A DNA stretch of 64,000 nucleotides from Lasioglossum baleicum. Taxonomy: Eukaryota > Arthropoda > Insecta > Hymenoptera > Halictidae. Below the pieces are notes generated by a model. That model ran no database searches. It was not told the origin of the DNA and was given only the letters and a program-made list of their open reading frames with translations. The stretch spans positions 14,336,001 to 14,400,000 of the forward strand of contig NC_134934.1 of the NCBI RefSeq assembly GCF_051020765.1. Reading direction: 5' to 3'. The position numbers were made by a program, and so were the translations under genes. How positions within the stretch are numbered: position 1 is the stretch's first letter; each line of letters starts with the position of its first letter. Below are positions 35,333 to 47,872 of the stretch, one piece after another.

Positions 35333-37309
35333 CAGGGTGTATAGAAAGTAATGGTCATCCGTCCTGGGGGTGAATCTACACCTCTGGATCGGTGGAAATT
35401 TGTAAGAGAAACTTGCCGCAAAATTGTTTATCACAATGAAAATTGTTTTTAAAGTTTGTTCTTACATCAATACCTTTTACTCGTCGAGAAGAGAAAAAGT
35501 TTGAAAGCAGTCACATGCAAAGTTGTGCTAATTCAATTACACAATTCAATTACATTGTATTTCAATTAAATGTATAGTAATTCAACGATGTCGTAACTGA
35601 ATTACATAATTCATACCTTTCAATTAATTCAATTACTAAATATTTTAATCAGATGTGTAATTGAAATATAATAAAATTGAAATACAATATAATTAAAATA
35701 CAGCTCTCCAAATTATAGCCCAGAACTTTGAAGAAGTGCGATACATTTTTATGTTTTTCTTTCATATACTTGTCTGCTGTCTATGCGACGTAGTTTCTAT
35801 TCCTCGTCCTCCTTCATAATACGTCACGCTATTTTATAATTGCACTCCAATTGCAATTACGAATTACATTGTAATTTAATTACAAAGTATTTTATAATTG
35901 TACTCCAATTGCAATTACGAATTACATTGTAATTTAATTGCAAAGTATTTTATAATTGTACTCCAATTGCAATTATGAATTACATTGTAATTTAATTGAA
36001 TGAAGATCTGAATTATAAATTACGATATGACTGAATTACAATGTAATCCAATTACTTTGTAATTATAATTCTTGGAGTAATTCAATTGTAATTCTGCACA
36101 ACCCTGGCCACATGTCGCAAACAAATATTACAGTTATTGAGATATAAGCTATTAAAGTTCTTGCAAAATTTGATTGTATAGAATTATACATATAGACAAA
36201 AGCCTACTACCAGAGTCCACCCTACCGTGTCGGTGAGACAGAATATAATCGTGTGCGTGCCTCCGAGACAAACGAAATTTAAAGGGACATTCTGTGATCG
36301 TCTCCCTGTCCATTCGAATCATAAATTTGAAGTTGTAAAATGTGAAAGAATACCTTATATCCATTTTTATACATAAGTATAGGTACTTACAAATTTTGCA
36401 GAATCTTCTGTTCCTCCGTGGGATGAAGTGGACACTGCCATTTTCGCGAAAGCACAAAACACCACGCTTCTACATAATCGCTGGACACTACACAACACAC
36501 TTCCCGCAATCCTGACAGAAAACGGGAAGAAGTACTGCGGTTGTCACCCCGGTTTTTCATGGATGCTTAAGGGTGGATTTAGGTGGGGAAATGTTGCGTT
36601 TGTTAATTGGACGGGAGTGTGTCGGAAGGAGTTTAGGTTTAGAAGTGGGGAAACAGTCAAAGAAATTCCTTTTGGCATTGTCTACAGCCATCAATGACAT
36701 GATTTGTAAGGGTAATCCGCTCGTGTTGTCGATCTGTCGGAGTTGAAGATTTGCATTCGTTTTTTGCTTGCAATAACGTCCTTTACAGGTATATCGCCTA
36801 ATCCGCTGGAGGAACGGTGAGGTACGGTAACATTTTATAATAAGTACAGGATTAATAACAATAAATATAAGGTATTCTTTCATATTTTGCAACTTCAAAT
36901 TTATGATCTGAATGGACAGGAGACGATGACGTTGTATGCGCCTAGCGACGAATGTCCATTTAAATTTCGTCTATCGAGACACGCACACGATTATGTCTCA
37001 TCCACACGGTCGGGTGAATTGTAGTCTGTAAGTAGTAGGATTTTGTCTATACACGTATAACTCCACACAATCAAATTTTGCAAAAGCTTTAACAGCTTAT
37101 ACCTCAATAACTATGTGTTTGCAACATGTGGCTTCTTTCAAACTTTTTCTTTTCTGGATGAGTGGAAGGTATTGATGCAAGAACAAACTTTAACAACAAT
37201 TTTCATTGTTATAAACAATTTTGGGGCAAGTTTCTCTTACAAATGTTCATCGATCCAGAGGTGTAGATTCACTCCTACGACGGATGACCATTAGTTATTA
37301 TACACCCTG
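35333..37309. mobile_element. 1,977-bp foldback element with ~450-bp arms, TA target duplication
   Basis: Ends are CAGGGTGTATAGAAAGTAATG and its diverged inverse, with TA outside (35331-35332 and 37310-37311). The right arm is 36865-37309. The left arm matches it in inverse from 35333 to about 36385 once the hAT-type insertion at 35518-36106 is removed. Shared blocks include ACCTCTGGATCG, TTTCTCTTACAAAT and GTATAAGCT.TTAAAG. The unique centre (about 36390-36860) contains an 89-residue + frame (36428-36697) with no known domain. Confidence 0.88.
35518..36106. mobile_element. hAT-type foldback filled with AATTAC/GTAATT micro-repeats
   Basis: Termini CAAAGTTGTGCTAATT and the inverse of CAGGGTTGTGC are flanked by GTCACATG (35510-35517) and GCCACATG (36107-36114), seven of eight bases identical. 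The interior is almost entirely AATTACAATTCAATTAC-like sequence, with a ~60-bp tandem repeat (TTTTATAATTG.ACTCCAATT) at about 35830-35990. It interrupts the left arm of the 1,977-bp foldback. Confidence 0.8.
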
Positions 37310-37312
37310 TAC

Positions 37313-37425
37313 AGTTACCTTCTAAAAATCGATAAAATTTCACAAATACTTATGCGGGCAAGTTTTTCTCTACATTTTGCTCGAAAAATGTTCGACGTCC
37401 AACTACACCCATATACACGGTTAGC
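37313..37425 (+). repeat. dispersed repeat adjoining the big foldback (copy at 45890-46015)
   Basis: TTACCTTCTAAAAATCGATA, ACAAATACTTATGCG and TTTGCTCGAAAAATGT align with 45907-46000. In the other copy the sequence across the junction is uninterrupted. Confidence 0.65.
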
Positions 37426-37429
37426 ATTA

Positions 37430-38690
37430 GAGTAGTACTGCACAGAGAGAAGTTTAATCTTCATTTACGTCTGTCTCATAAAAATGTACAGTGGAACTTC
37501 TACGTTTGTTTAATAACTTAAGCTACTGTTTTTTCTCATAACTGTGACTGTGTTAAATCCTCGGAAATCTACAAGCGAAATAACAAAAATATTAATCGTA
37601 AGGTCAGGAACGAGTTAAAGATCAGAAATCCGTTTTTCGGACGAACCTCTCAGCCCCAGCGTTAGTAGCAACAAAAGACCGGCTGATCCCATGGAAAGAT
37701 AGAGGGATGGGTAACATTATGGAGGACACTAGATCGCAGCCATAATTTTGAGGGCAAGTGTACACGGGGTTCGAGGGCCTCAGTGCTCGTGTACGACGAT
37801 GCGGGATCGATTGGAAGGGGCGAAAAGCCAAGAACAGTGTAAATCCTGCGGAGCAAAGTACGTAGCGGTGTAGATCGGCTATCCAGGGTTCGGTGATCGG
37901 TGACTGACGACCCTCGGCATCCTGCTGTGGCACATTCACCCTTCTGCATCCCTCGATGTATGCCGTTGTTCCTGCTTCTGCGCGCAACACAGAGAGAGAC
38001 ACCCTCTCTCTCTCTCTCTTTGCGCTAGTAAATCCCGAGGATAACTAGGTGTTACAGGAGAAGGAAACGAGGAGAAGGGTCGGGAGCTGCTCGTACGACG
38101 GTGATTCTTTAAACCTCCCCGTACTTGACTGCGTAAACTTTGCGGGATAGTAAATCCGGTGTTGTGTAACCAGCGCCCCGAGGCTCGGATTTACACGGTT
38201 CCACGGGTTCTTCGAGCCACGAGTTCTTCTACTTCGCTTCCGTGAAATGAATTCGTCTTGCCGATCCTCGGTCGACCTAGTTTCCCACACCATATTGCCT
38301 CGGAGATCCTCCTTTCCGTCGCGAGTCTGATCGACTTCGCTTGCGGTTGGTATAACTGTTTATCGTTTAAAAGGTGCTGATACTATTAGCAAGTTCAATA
38401 CGACGATCATAGTATGACAAACCGCGGATCTGTATGCGAAATCAAAATTGTCCTCGTCGATTGTAAGTCACGATGTAAATATTGGCAAAATGGGAACCAG
38501 CTCCGATCGCGTTGCGCTTGAAATATGTTGTCAAAGTCAACATTTTTAACAACTATGTGAAGATTGAAGATGAATATCATCGGTCAGACTCCCATCTTTG
38601 CATTATCGAGAAATGAGAAGGCGAATCCGGCACTCCTGCAATCCTAGAAACGAGTCTACCCCTTAAGCATTGAAATGAATGTGTGTGTAG
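37430..38690. other. no gene recognised; CpG-rich block 37620-38340
   Basis: Overlapping minus frames at 37622-38293 show no domain. A CT run lies at about 38003-38018. The sequence near 38425 carries a GCGGATCTGTATGC fragment of the dispersed family. Confidence 0.4.
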
Positions 38691-39398
38691 CAGAGTTGGG
38701 CAGTAATTAATTACATGAGTATTTAATTACATCTTCAATTACATGTGCAAAAGTGGACTATAATTACAATAAGAAAACGGTTATAAATGGTCCAAAACAT
38801 AAAAATTAGTGGTTTAAAAGAACAATTACACTGAAGTAATTGTTAGACTCAATTACAATTACTCTAATCGTGTTAAGTAATTGCAATTACTCCTTTCACA
38901 GTTACTGGTTGAGCCAAAGTAATTGCAATTACCAATTACAATTACATGTAAAAATAATTACTAATTTGTAACTGCGCTTTCGTTTCTTTTTCACATTCAG
39001 CATTGGCTCTGCCTCCGTTATCCGCGAATTCAAAAAGATTCAAATATTGCACAGGTGCGTTATCTTCGCCCTCCAAAAAGCATAATAAATAATAAATATT
39101 TCCTAGTTAAAACTATACATTGTCAATATAAGTGACAAGTGAACCTATTTCTTAAGAGTTGTAATTTAATAAATAATAAATATTTCCTAACATATGCTTT
39201 TTGTTTGTTCTTTTTAGACATTTCCACTGAGTAGGTATCTAATTACCTTTTTTAGTGTCATTTTAGCGTTAAGTAATTGCAACTACCCATTACAATTACT
39301 CGTAATCGCAATTAAAATTACTTGTAATTGTATTAAAATTACTTGGAAATTGGCAAGTAATTGTAATTGTAATTGAAATTACATTTTGCCCAACTCTG
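38691..39398. mobile_element. hAT-type foldback filled with TAATTAC micro-repeats, perfect 8-bp duplication
   Basis: Termini CAGAGTTGGGCAGTAATTAA and the inverse GCCCAACTCTG are flanked by GTGTGTAG at 38683-38690 and 39399-39406. Both flanks of the interior consist of ACAATTAC and GTAATTG micro-repeats. A non-repetitive block at about 38990-39240 sits in the middle. No coding capacity. Confidence 0.9.
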
Positions 39399-39499
39399 GT
39401 GTGTAGCCATACAAAAAATACAAATTTTCTTCCCTCTTCTACGACATTTTTGGGTGTCAATTTAACACCGAGGGCCAGATGCGTGTAATGAGGAACGGA

Positions 39500-40330
39500 T
39501 GAGGGTTAATGCATGAAATCCGCAGTCTAGATATCGACTCCTCGTGCCTCTCAGTTTGGAGCGCAGGAGCGCGATTAACGAATGGTGTGCGGCTCGGCGT
39601 GGCGACATCCTCGGGGCGGATTAGGTTGCGATCGCGACATCGTGAGGCGTGGTTCAGCTCGATGGCGATTGATGGAGCGAAACGGATACACGGCTGGCGC
39701 GTGACCGTCGAAACGGAAACAGCAGTTTCGACTTCCCCTGCCGTTTACCCTGCAGCCGCGAAATCAAGTATGATCTTCCAACGTGAACGGTGTCGCCCGC
39801 GTGCGTCCGATAACTCGAAATACTTTCCCCGAAAACCGGATCCCAGATCCAGGATTCGTTTCCGGCCGGGAGCCGGATACGTTCGCAATCTGCCCTGCTA
39901 CGGAGTTTTCGGGAGGATTACAGGGAAACCAGGGGAGGCGGGGAGGGAGAAGAGAGGTGGGCTCTGTATCGTGTTACGCGATGAAATTCCGTGGCTCTCG
40001 TTACGCCGCCATTTACTCTCCGGCGTTCCAGGGGACCGGGAACGTTTTGATTCGCCGCTAATAAAGGACGGGAAAATTGCTCTCGTTTGGAGCCCATTGT
40101 ATGGCGCGCCGTCGAGCCCAAAGTCGAGCCGGTAAGTATACCCGTGGTACAATTTATAAGGAGCCTTTTCGCCAGGAGAAGACACGACGACGACGACGGA
40201 GGCTGCGATAACGGCGACGTCGGCGTTCGTCGATATTCTGCCTCTCGAACATACATTAACGATCAAAAGTTTCCACCGGGAGTCGACGCTACCGCGAACA
40301 TCCGATGAAAAATTGTCTGCGGAAAGACGG
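39500..40330 (+). other. CpG-rich block with a long unrecognised frame ending at a strong splice donor
   Basis: A 208-residue frame (39509-40135) ends at AGCCG followed by GTAAGTAT, a near-consensus donor at about 40132. Its product (rich in Arg, Ser and Pro) has no domain I recognise. A (GAC)n-like run follows at 40184-40200. It could be a non-coding 5' exon with a CpG-rich promoter, or chance. I do not call a gene. Confidence 0.25.
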
Positions 40331-40655
40331 CGATGCAAGGATTTTATCCTGGATAGTGAATCCGCGTGTGTGTGAAAATTGTTGAATACAATTTTTCGAA
40401 ATCCGCTATATGTGGTGTCGATTCTATGCATTTACGACAAGAATGAGTAGGTGTAATTTAAAACAGTAGAAATATTAGAACAATTTAAGTTTCTAATGGA
40501 AAACAGAAATTCTACGAGCATGGGATCTTTAAGTTGCCTGACAAATTTCAAAAGATCATAGAACAAAACGTCATAAAACTTATTCTGAGTACGAGAATAT
40601 AGTGATTTTTGTTTCTATGTCCACACCGTTATTCTCTCGTCACCGCTCCACTGTA

Positions 40656-41087
40656 CAGTTAGGAGCAAAACTGATCACACACACTTTAAATCAGAATAAC
40701 TCTTTTATGAATGGACCAAACGACTTCAATCTCTTTCATTGAGATTGGTTAATTGGTTTACGAGTTATAAACGATCAAAAGTGGTAAAAATTGCAATTTT
40801 TCAAGATTTTTGACCTTTTTACCACTTTTGATCGTTTATAACTTGTAAACCAATTAACCAATCTCAATGAAATTTTTGGAGCGTATATAATTTATACGAG
40901 TTGACCAAACGCATGTTTTAAATTTTCGTTATTGGCTCAGCTGAACAAGTCGTAAAAATCAATTTTTACTATTGTCTTTTACAATTCCGACCAGATGCAT
41001 TTTTACAGAGAAATTGAACTCGTCTGGTCCATTCATAAAAAAGTTATTCTGATTTAAAGTGCGTGTGATCAGTTTTGCTCCTAACTG
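40656..41087. mobile_element. Tc1-like foldback MITE with a second inner palindrome
   Basis: Ends are CAGTTAGGAGCAAAACTGAT and its exact inverse, with TA outside (40654-40655 and 41088-41089). The arms are about 65 bp. Inside, about 40737-40870 forms a separate hairpin: GATTGGTTAATTGGTTTAC and AACGATCAAAAGTGGTAAAA are followed by their inverse. No ORF. Confidence 0.9.
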
Positions 41088-41089
41088 TA

Positions 41090-43115
41090 TACAATCACAA
41101 TTAATTATAATTATCTTAGTTAATCTCGTCGCTATTCTCGATCTTCACCTCTCCACTATATCTGTACCCAAATGGTACAAAAATTGGCTTTCATTCTCAA
41201 AAATGAAAGAATCGAGTAGCTGCAGTTTGAAACAGCGGAATGATTAAAAGGATTACAAGAGAAACTGATTTAACGAGTTTCGCGGTGCAGAGTTGAAATG
41301 TACCCTATCGAATCCTCCTTAAATCCTCATAGATGTATTTACTAGTAATTCAAATAAAATGTAACCATTACTGTAAAAATAATTGTTTCGTCGCAGTGTT
41401 AATATGCTATTCATGCGAAAGTGCCAGATGTCGTATGAACGATGATAAAACGGAACGAGACCCCAACCGGTGCAGTAGATGTGCGGCTCGCAGGTGTCCG
41501 GAACGGTTCGGAGACGTATCTGCGGATGTCGCGTGTGCTAAAAGTTGCAGGACTTTCATTCGGGAACTGGCAGCGAACCCGATCGGTTCGATCGCCACGG
41601 TATAGAAACTTCGGAATCGAGTTTCGGAGGCGTTTCGCCACTAATTTTGTCGCGTCTAATCTGGGTTTACGATGCGATACGGGCGCGCACGCGTGTGTAA
41701 AGCGAGTGAGAGAGTATAATCGGAAGATCTTGAACGGCTTGGCAACGAGCAGCACGTCCCAGCCATTAGGCCCCGAGATCGAGAAACACGGTGAACATTC
41801 GATGACCGAGCCTTGCAAACGTTTGCCGAAACGGTCGGACGGTTAGTATTATCACGAGTCATCGCTAACGACTCCGATAATCGAGGATCGAATTCGGTGG
41901 ACATTGATCGTATCGAGCTCGTAGATCGCGTTCAATCGGTTAGGCTTCGACTAGTTACGTTATGACAACGACGAAATTGAGCGAGAACAAATCTTAGCCT
42001 CCGTGCAACGCGTATACGCAAAGATGGAGGATGAGAAGGGGTTGTGGGAGTGCTAACAACGAGATCTCAGTTCAAGCACTCCCACAGGATCACCGTGTCG
42101 GCTAGCATACTCTCCTACGGAGGCAGGATGTACGCTGTTCTCGAATTTGTCCGTGTATACTCTCCCGTTTTCGGGTTTACAAATATTGTTGGAGCTACTG
42201 TAGAATTGGTGATTGTTCTGCGAGCGAAAATAACGCACGGAATTCGTGTAATTAATCAGGTGGAAATTAGAAGATTAGAATCGCAGTGATTGTGCGGTCT
42301 TAATCCCTTGCCGTATTTTAACGAGTCTGGTAATAATAAATGGAAAAACGAAGTTACTTTCCGAATGACCTAACACATAAAATCAGTATTCTATTGTTTA
42401 GCTCGGAACACCGAAAATGTCTAGCTTATTTAGTCGGTGCGCATTTTTCGTCGCGTTTCGTGGAAACGGTCGTCCGTTTGGGCCAATTCGGTAGAGGGGC
42501 GGTCCGTGGCGATGCTTTCGACGTTTCTCCTCCATTTCTTTCTGTTTGGCCGTTTCCCCGACTTGCCGGGATCCCCATATTAAGCCGAGGAATTAAATTA
42601 CTGGAATTACACCCTAGGGCTGCGAACGCCGGATGGGAAATCTGCGAGTCGAACGCCGAGCTCAGTCGCTAGCACTGGTTCTTTCTTCCTTTGGCGTTTC
42701 GTTGCGTTGCATTGGTTGATACGCTGCTCTGGCTACACGCGCCCCCGCGGAATCGCTTCAACGTGGCTGCTGCTCCCTATCTATTCCGCTTCTGCTCCAA
42801 CGAGATTAAGATTCCCTTGCCTTACATTAGCCGGGTGCAAGCTTCTTCTTTCCGACTACGACTGCCGACTCCGTCTGCCTGCGTTATTAGCCCGGCGATA
42901 TTCTTACTTCGGGATTATGATGAAATTGTCGAGCAAGTCGACCTTCCTCGACTTGACGCCTCTACCTTGAACCTCCCGGTTCGAGCAGGTCGACATTCTT
43001 TTTGTGAAATCGAGAAAATTTGTCTTATTCTGCTTTCTAATGCTTCGCACATGCCTGAACGACGAACCGAACGGAGGACCGACATTAATATCGGCGAACA
43101 GAACGGAGAATCGAC
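41090..43115. other. no gene recognised; CpG-rich blocks 41400-42000 and 42400-43050
   Basis: There are overlapping frames on both strands (for example 41411-41846, 42340-42672 and 42691-43167), all without domain resemblance. The end of the 42691 frame is created by the inverted-repeat element that follows. Confidence 0.4.
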
Positions 43116-43116
43116 C

Positions 43117-43707
43117 CAGATAGAACAAGACGTTCATTTTACATCCATTTTAGGCCTGAACGTCTGAAATAAGACGTCTCAAAGGCATCTGTTTCGAGAC
43201 TAAATGACTTGAATTCTTGTCCCATCTACTAAATTCCTATCTACAGATAATTATCGTTATAGATATATATTTTTTGTAATAATTTTTTACTTAATGCTTT
43301 AAATTTTATTGCCTTAAAATAATATTTAAAATGATTTATTTGTGTTACTTATTTAGTACTTTTTCTGGATAATTTAAATCACCGATTTCTTTGTCTAGAA
43401 ATTTCTTTGTATTTCTTGACATTTCTTCTTCCTCCAACTAATTGCAATTTTTGAAAACAAACTGCAGTCATCGTTCGAAAGTGTGAAATATCGTGGAAAA
43501 GCTGCAATTTTCGCGATCTTTAATTGTTTGTAACTCGTAGCAAAGACAATTCAGATTTCAGACCTCCAAAAGACGTCCAGTTAGGGACGTCTTATGTCAG
43601 GACGTTCAACCGACGTCCAGTCTTAAAGACGTAAAGTTTAGGTCGTAAGATGTTCAGATATAAAATGGACGTAAAATGAACGTCTTTAAAACGTCGTGTG
43701 CTATCTG
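43117..43707. mobile_element. inverted-repeat element with GACGTTCATTTTAC arms
   Basis: CAGATAG and GACGTTCATTTTACATCCA at the left (43117-43160) face the inverse (TGGACGTAAAATGAACGTC, then CTATCTG) at 43660-43707. Repeated GACGT motifs crowd the right side (43570-43650). The interior is AT-rich with no coding capacity. No convincing target duplication was found. Confidence 0.7.
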
Positions 43708-44420
43708 CATCGTTCGGCGCAATATTCGACAAAATATTTAGGTCTGTACGAAAAGCTCCAAGAAAATACGACGTGCATTTTGATGAAAAAAATTGCTGAA
43801 ACTGACCAACGTGTTTCCTCGCACCTGTGGCCGCAAAGGATCGCCGATTTCGAAAAGCCGTCGGCCTCGATTTGACACTGGATCTCGGGAAAACCTGCGG
43901 TTTCGTAGAATGCACCACCGTGCCGGTCAGAGGCATAATCCCGGTGCGGCGGATGGGGTCGCATGAATTTTTCATGCGGCCCGTTAAGCGTTCATCCGGG
44001 TGGACCCGCTCGGTTCGCGAAAATTTCACCCGCGAACGACTTACCGGTGGGATGTTCTCCTCTGTTTCCGCGTGATTCGCTGGTGCCGCCGCCACCGCAA
44101 CGGGAATCCCAATGTTCCTGCATTTGCATTAAAATGCCCCTAACCGGAGAACCAGAGGATGTACCTTCTTTTCAATGGCCTCCTGCGAATCTGGTTCGGT
44201 GTACCTGCCCGACCAGATCCAGAAACGCGAAAGGATTTCAAGGCGGCCTCTCCTGGCCACAGGATCGACCTCTCACGGACACAAAGGACACTCGTATTTA
44301 ACCCTGCCGTGTTCCTACAATGTCCTTTTCTCATCCTTTCGTATTCTGATCCCTTTTACCACGCTCTGATCGTATACTTGTTCCTCTGATCCTCTTGTAG
44401 AACATAAAAGAAAAGTGTAA
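43708..44420. other. no gene recognised; CpG-rich
   Basis: Overlapping frames on both strands at 43592-44389 lack any family motif. Confidence 0.4.
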
Positions 44421-44422
44421 GA

Positions 44423-44755
44423 CAATTCTGTGGTTGTGAGGACAAACGCCGCGTGTTACAATTTCGAAAAATTTGAGTTTATGCATTCATTGATCTGGAG
44501 AGTACAGGATTTACGTATTTACGTGAAAGTACAGTGAGTGTACAAAGTATTCGTACATCTTTTAAATATGAATAACTTTTTCAAAAATGGACCCAACAGA
44601 TTGAGTACTTTCTGAGACTTTAGAAGGATTAATTTACTAGCTAATCTATAAATAATTGTTTTTTTAATGTTAGTGGTCGGAATTACGAAGGAAAATGTAA
44701 AGGTCAAGGTTTTTAAATTTTTTATCTTTACCTTTACAACCACAGAATTGTCGCA
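44423..44755. mobile_element. degraded inverted-repeat element related to 12325-12660
   Basis: GACAATTCTGTGGTTGT at about 44423-44440 is exactly inverted at about 44737-44753. The left portion matches the arm of 12325-12660 (GCATTCATTG and TTTACGTATTTACG motifs). From 44530 it also carries TA CAGTGAGTGTACAAAG, the end of another Tc1-like element without a visible right end, so this is probably a composite. Confidence 0.55.
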
Positions 44756-44759
44756 AAAG

Positions 44760-46985
44760 GAGATGGAAATGCGTACTTTGATTTTGCATATTTGATGCGA
44801 TGGCAAAAGAATTATTATTGAATAGTTAGAAAGCACTACGAAGCAGGAAATGACCGTTCGAGATGTCAGCTGTCATGATGTACCACGATTTTGCAATTTG
44901 AAGAAACGTAATTAATTTCCGAACCAACAAATAGTTTTGTTATTTCCAATTTAGTAGTTGAATAGATGGCAGGATGCACAAGACATTTGATTGCACCCGA
45001 AAAATATTCAAGAGATACGCCGCCAGGTTGTTATCGACTTCCGGCCCAGTATTCCGCAGTGTTTTTTATTTTTTCGATTTCCGTGTACACTCGGAATACA
45101 GCTATTTCAATGTTTCCCATCGCCTCCGGACCAGTCGCGTGTGGAATTTTCATCGCGCTGCCGCGAGAAGAGGGAGCCGAAGAGAGAGAGAGAAGGAGGA
45201 AGAGAACGTTGTGACATGTACGCGTTTTATTAGTCTCGCGACATACCTGGTCACCGTCAACCATTCATTGCACCGTATTGATAACGTTTTTTCATCAGCG
45301 ATGTATTCATGTCTGGATTATTCCACGCTATTTCGTCAACAGTGGGTCAAATTGACTTTCCAACGCGGGAAAAGGGACGGGGAACAAGGAACCGATCGTT
45401 CGATCGGATCGAGATCGACTCCCGAAACGAATTAGCTGGTTCTGAAATTGATTGGACGGCTCTGGACATCGTGATTCCTCTGACAGTAATATCATTCAAC
45501 TATACATATAATATATTACTATCTGCTATTTTATCTTTTACTCTGATCGATTTTATTTTCAACCATCCAGTTAGATTAATACATCGCGAGTATTTATTCA
45601 TCCTAAATATACTGTGGGCGATCAATATGTCAGAGCCGTTTGCATAACTTGACGATTTTATATCGAATCGTCATCCCTGCCACGGTGATATTAATTAACT
45701 ATTACGATCGATTTTCTTTTAACCGAAAACAGACGTTTCATGCGTCTTTTAATGAAACTGGATTACTTTGACGAAACTCTCTTTGTATTGAAAAAATATG
45801 AATGTACAGTCTGCTCTTTCCGTTGGCTAGTGAAACCGGAAATGAAAAGTTGGGGAATGGGAAGTTTTCAAAGATTTTCTATTAAAATTTTTCAGTGTTG
45901 TACACTTACCTTTTAAAAATCAATAAAATTTCAGAAATACTTATGCGAACAGAATTTTTCTTTCATTTTGCTCGAAAAATGTATGGGGTCCAATTACATA
46001 TTTTATGTATAATGCGAGATATTTTATTTCGTTCTGGTCAGAAGGAATCTTCCTTTTGGTTTCCGTAAAATAATGTGTAAAAATGGGAATTTGCAAGAAG
46101 GTCCGCAATCTAATTATGACATAATCGTCGGAAGATAAAGATTAGCTGATTAACGGATAGTACCGGATGATCGTTGCAAACAAGATGGAGGCAGAGGCGG
46201 GTGACTAGTCGAGGGAAGAGTATCTCCTTGATTTTCTGGAGGGAAAGTCGTTGACGGGGTGGCTGCAATTTACTTTTTCTCCGGAGGGCGTCAACTCGGG
46301 CATCACGATTTTAATCTTCTCGCGGCTTTTTCTCCATCGCGAATGCCATCGTCATCGCCATCGCCATCTGCATCGATCTCGTGCTCCCGCGTATTTACAG
46401 TTTGCACAAGGCTGTTTCGCAACCGTCCGTCTCTCTTATTCCGTATCGGAATCCATTAGACTAATGAAACGCCCGTGCACGCGGCCACGTCGAGTTTACA
46501 GTTGCCGAGCTGGCGAGAAGACTGTTCTTTTCCTCGATTCGAATCTCGACGCGTAAAGGATCGCAATTTCGCGATAAACGATAAACTACCGGCGTGAAAG
46601 CCTCGCCTCTACACGGACTCAGGCTCAAACATCTCTGCGTGCTGAAAGCCGCTTGTTCCACAGAAGGAAACAACGCCATCACAGCTCTTTACTGACTGCC
46701 ATTCTCTCAAACCTGCTCGCACACTGTTTTAAGAGGCGGCTGCTAGTTGGCAGGAACTGTGGTTTTATCCTTCTTCCCGAGGCGAAATTGAATTGACCGA
46801 AAACGACGACGACGACCCGTTTCAACGAGTGGACAGCGTCAACCACTCCGAATCAATTTTATCGATACAAGAATGCGAGATTTTCGGTCCAAGAATTATT
46901 ATACGTATTTCCTGTTGGGAGGAGCTTGTGCATATCTATTTGCTCGAGGTTTTAATTAGCTCCCTCCACCTTTAATTTGTACACG
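44760..46985. other. no gene recognised
   Basis: CpG-rich patches at 45000-45460 and 46160-46720 carry short overlapping frames. A GA run lies at about 45183-45202. 45460-46150 is AT-rich. No domain or splice pattern is seen. Confidence 0.4.
45890..46015 (+). repeat. dispersed repeat preserving the empty site of the 1,977-bp foldback
   Basis: The sequence GTGTTGTACACTTACCTT here corresponds to GTGTTG TA [element] TA CAGTTACCTT at 35325-37320. The match continues for about 100 bases on the right. Confidence 0.65.
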
Positions 46986-47421
46986 CAGGGTGTCACACAT
47001 AACACTTCTCACGATTTTTCAAGTACTTGCGATAACCTGACAAAAAATATTTTAAACAAAAGTTGATCAGTTTTTGATTGGCTATACATTGTAATAAAAA
47101 AAAGTTCGAAATTTTTTTCTTTTTTAGTATTGGCCTTGCACCTTCATTTTTTAAAATGGCACTTAGTATTTTTGACTTAACAGTATTATAGCCCGTATCA
47201 AGACGAATTCAACGACCTGGTATACCATGGCCTTCGGATGACCTGGAAGTATAATACCATTTAAAAGATGCAACACTAAAAAAGAAAATTTTCAAACTTT
47301 TTTTATTGCAATGTATAGCCAATCGAGAAAACTGATCGACGTTTGTTTAAAATATTTTTTTGTCAGATTATCGCAAGCACTTAATTGAAAAATCGTGAAA
47401 AGTGTTACGTGGCACACCCTG
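46986..47421. mobile_element. CAGGGTG-ended foldback MITE with ~165-bp arms
   Basis: Ends are CAGGGTGTCACACATAACAC and the inverse of CAGGGTGTGCCACGTAACAC. Both arms share TCACGATTTTTCAA, CTTGCGATAA, ATATTTTAAACAAA and GATTGGCTATACATTG. The centre (about 47150-47265) is unique and non-coding. A TA duplication is not clear at this copy. Confidence 0.88.
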
Positions 47422-47454
47422 TTTATCATATATTATATGTTATTTGTGGTTATA

Positions 47455-47872
47455 ATTAGACAGCGGATCTTTATCCATTTATAACAAAAATGAATAGCTG
47501 TAATATTTCAAATGGTGTAAACATTGGATGAATTTAAAAATACTGTTGCGTTACTTTGAACCTATTAATGAGGTTGCAGTAATAAAATAAAAAATTCAGG
47601 TAGAAAGTTATAATAGTCTAGTTGTAATAAATTGTCATACGTGTTCCCGAAAAAATTTACTATAATTATTACACGGCGGATCTTTATGCAAAATAAAAAT
47701 GTTCTATCTGCATTGTAACAGAGTGGAGCGAATTAGAAATTTATTTTCTTTTAAAATATGTTGAATAAGTTGAAAACAATATAACAGTGTTTTTAAAATC
47801 GTCTAATGTTATTACTATTTTAATGTACACCTACTCATTTTTGCCATAAATGCATAAAATTCGCTGTCTAAT
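47455..47872. mobile_element. composite of GCGGATCTTTATGC-family elements
   Basis: ATTAGACAGCGGATCTTTAT at the left faces the inverse of ATTAGACAGCGAATTTTATG at the right. A third end (GGCGGATCTTTATGC at 47674) lies inside, so one family member has probably inserted into or recombined with another. No coding capacity. Confidence 0.65.
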
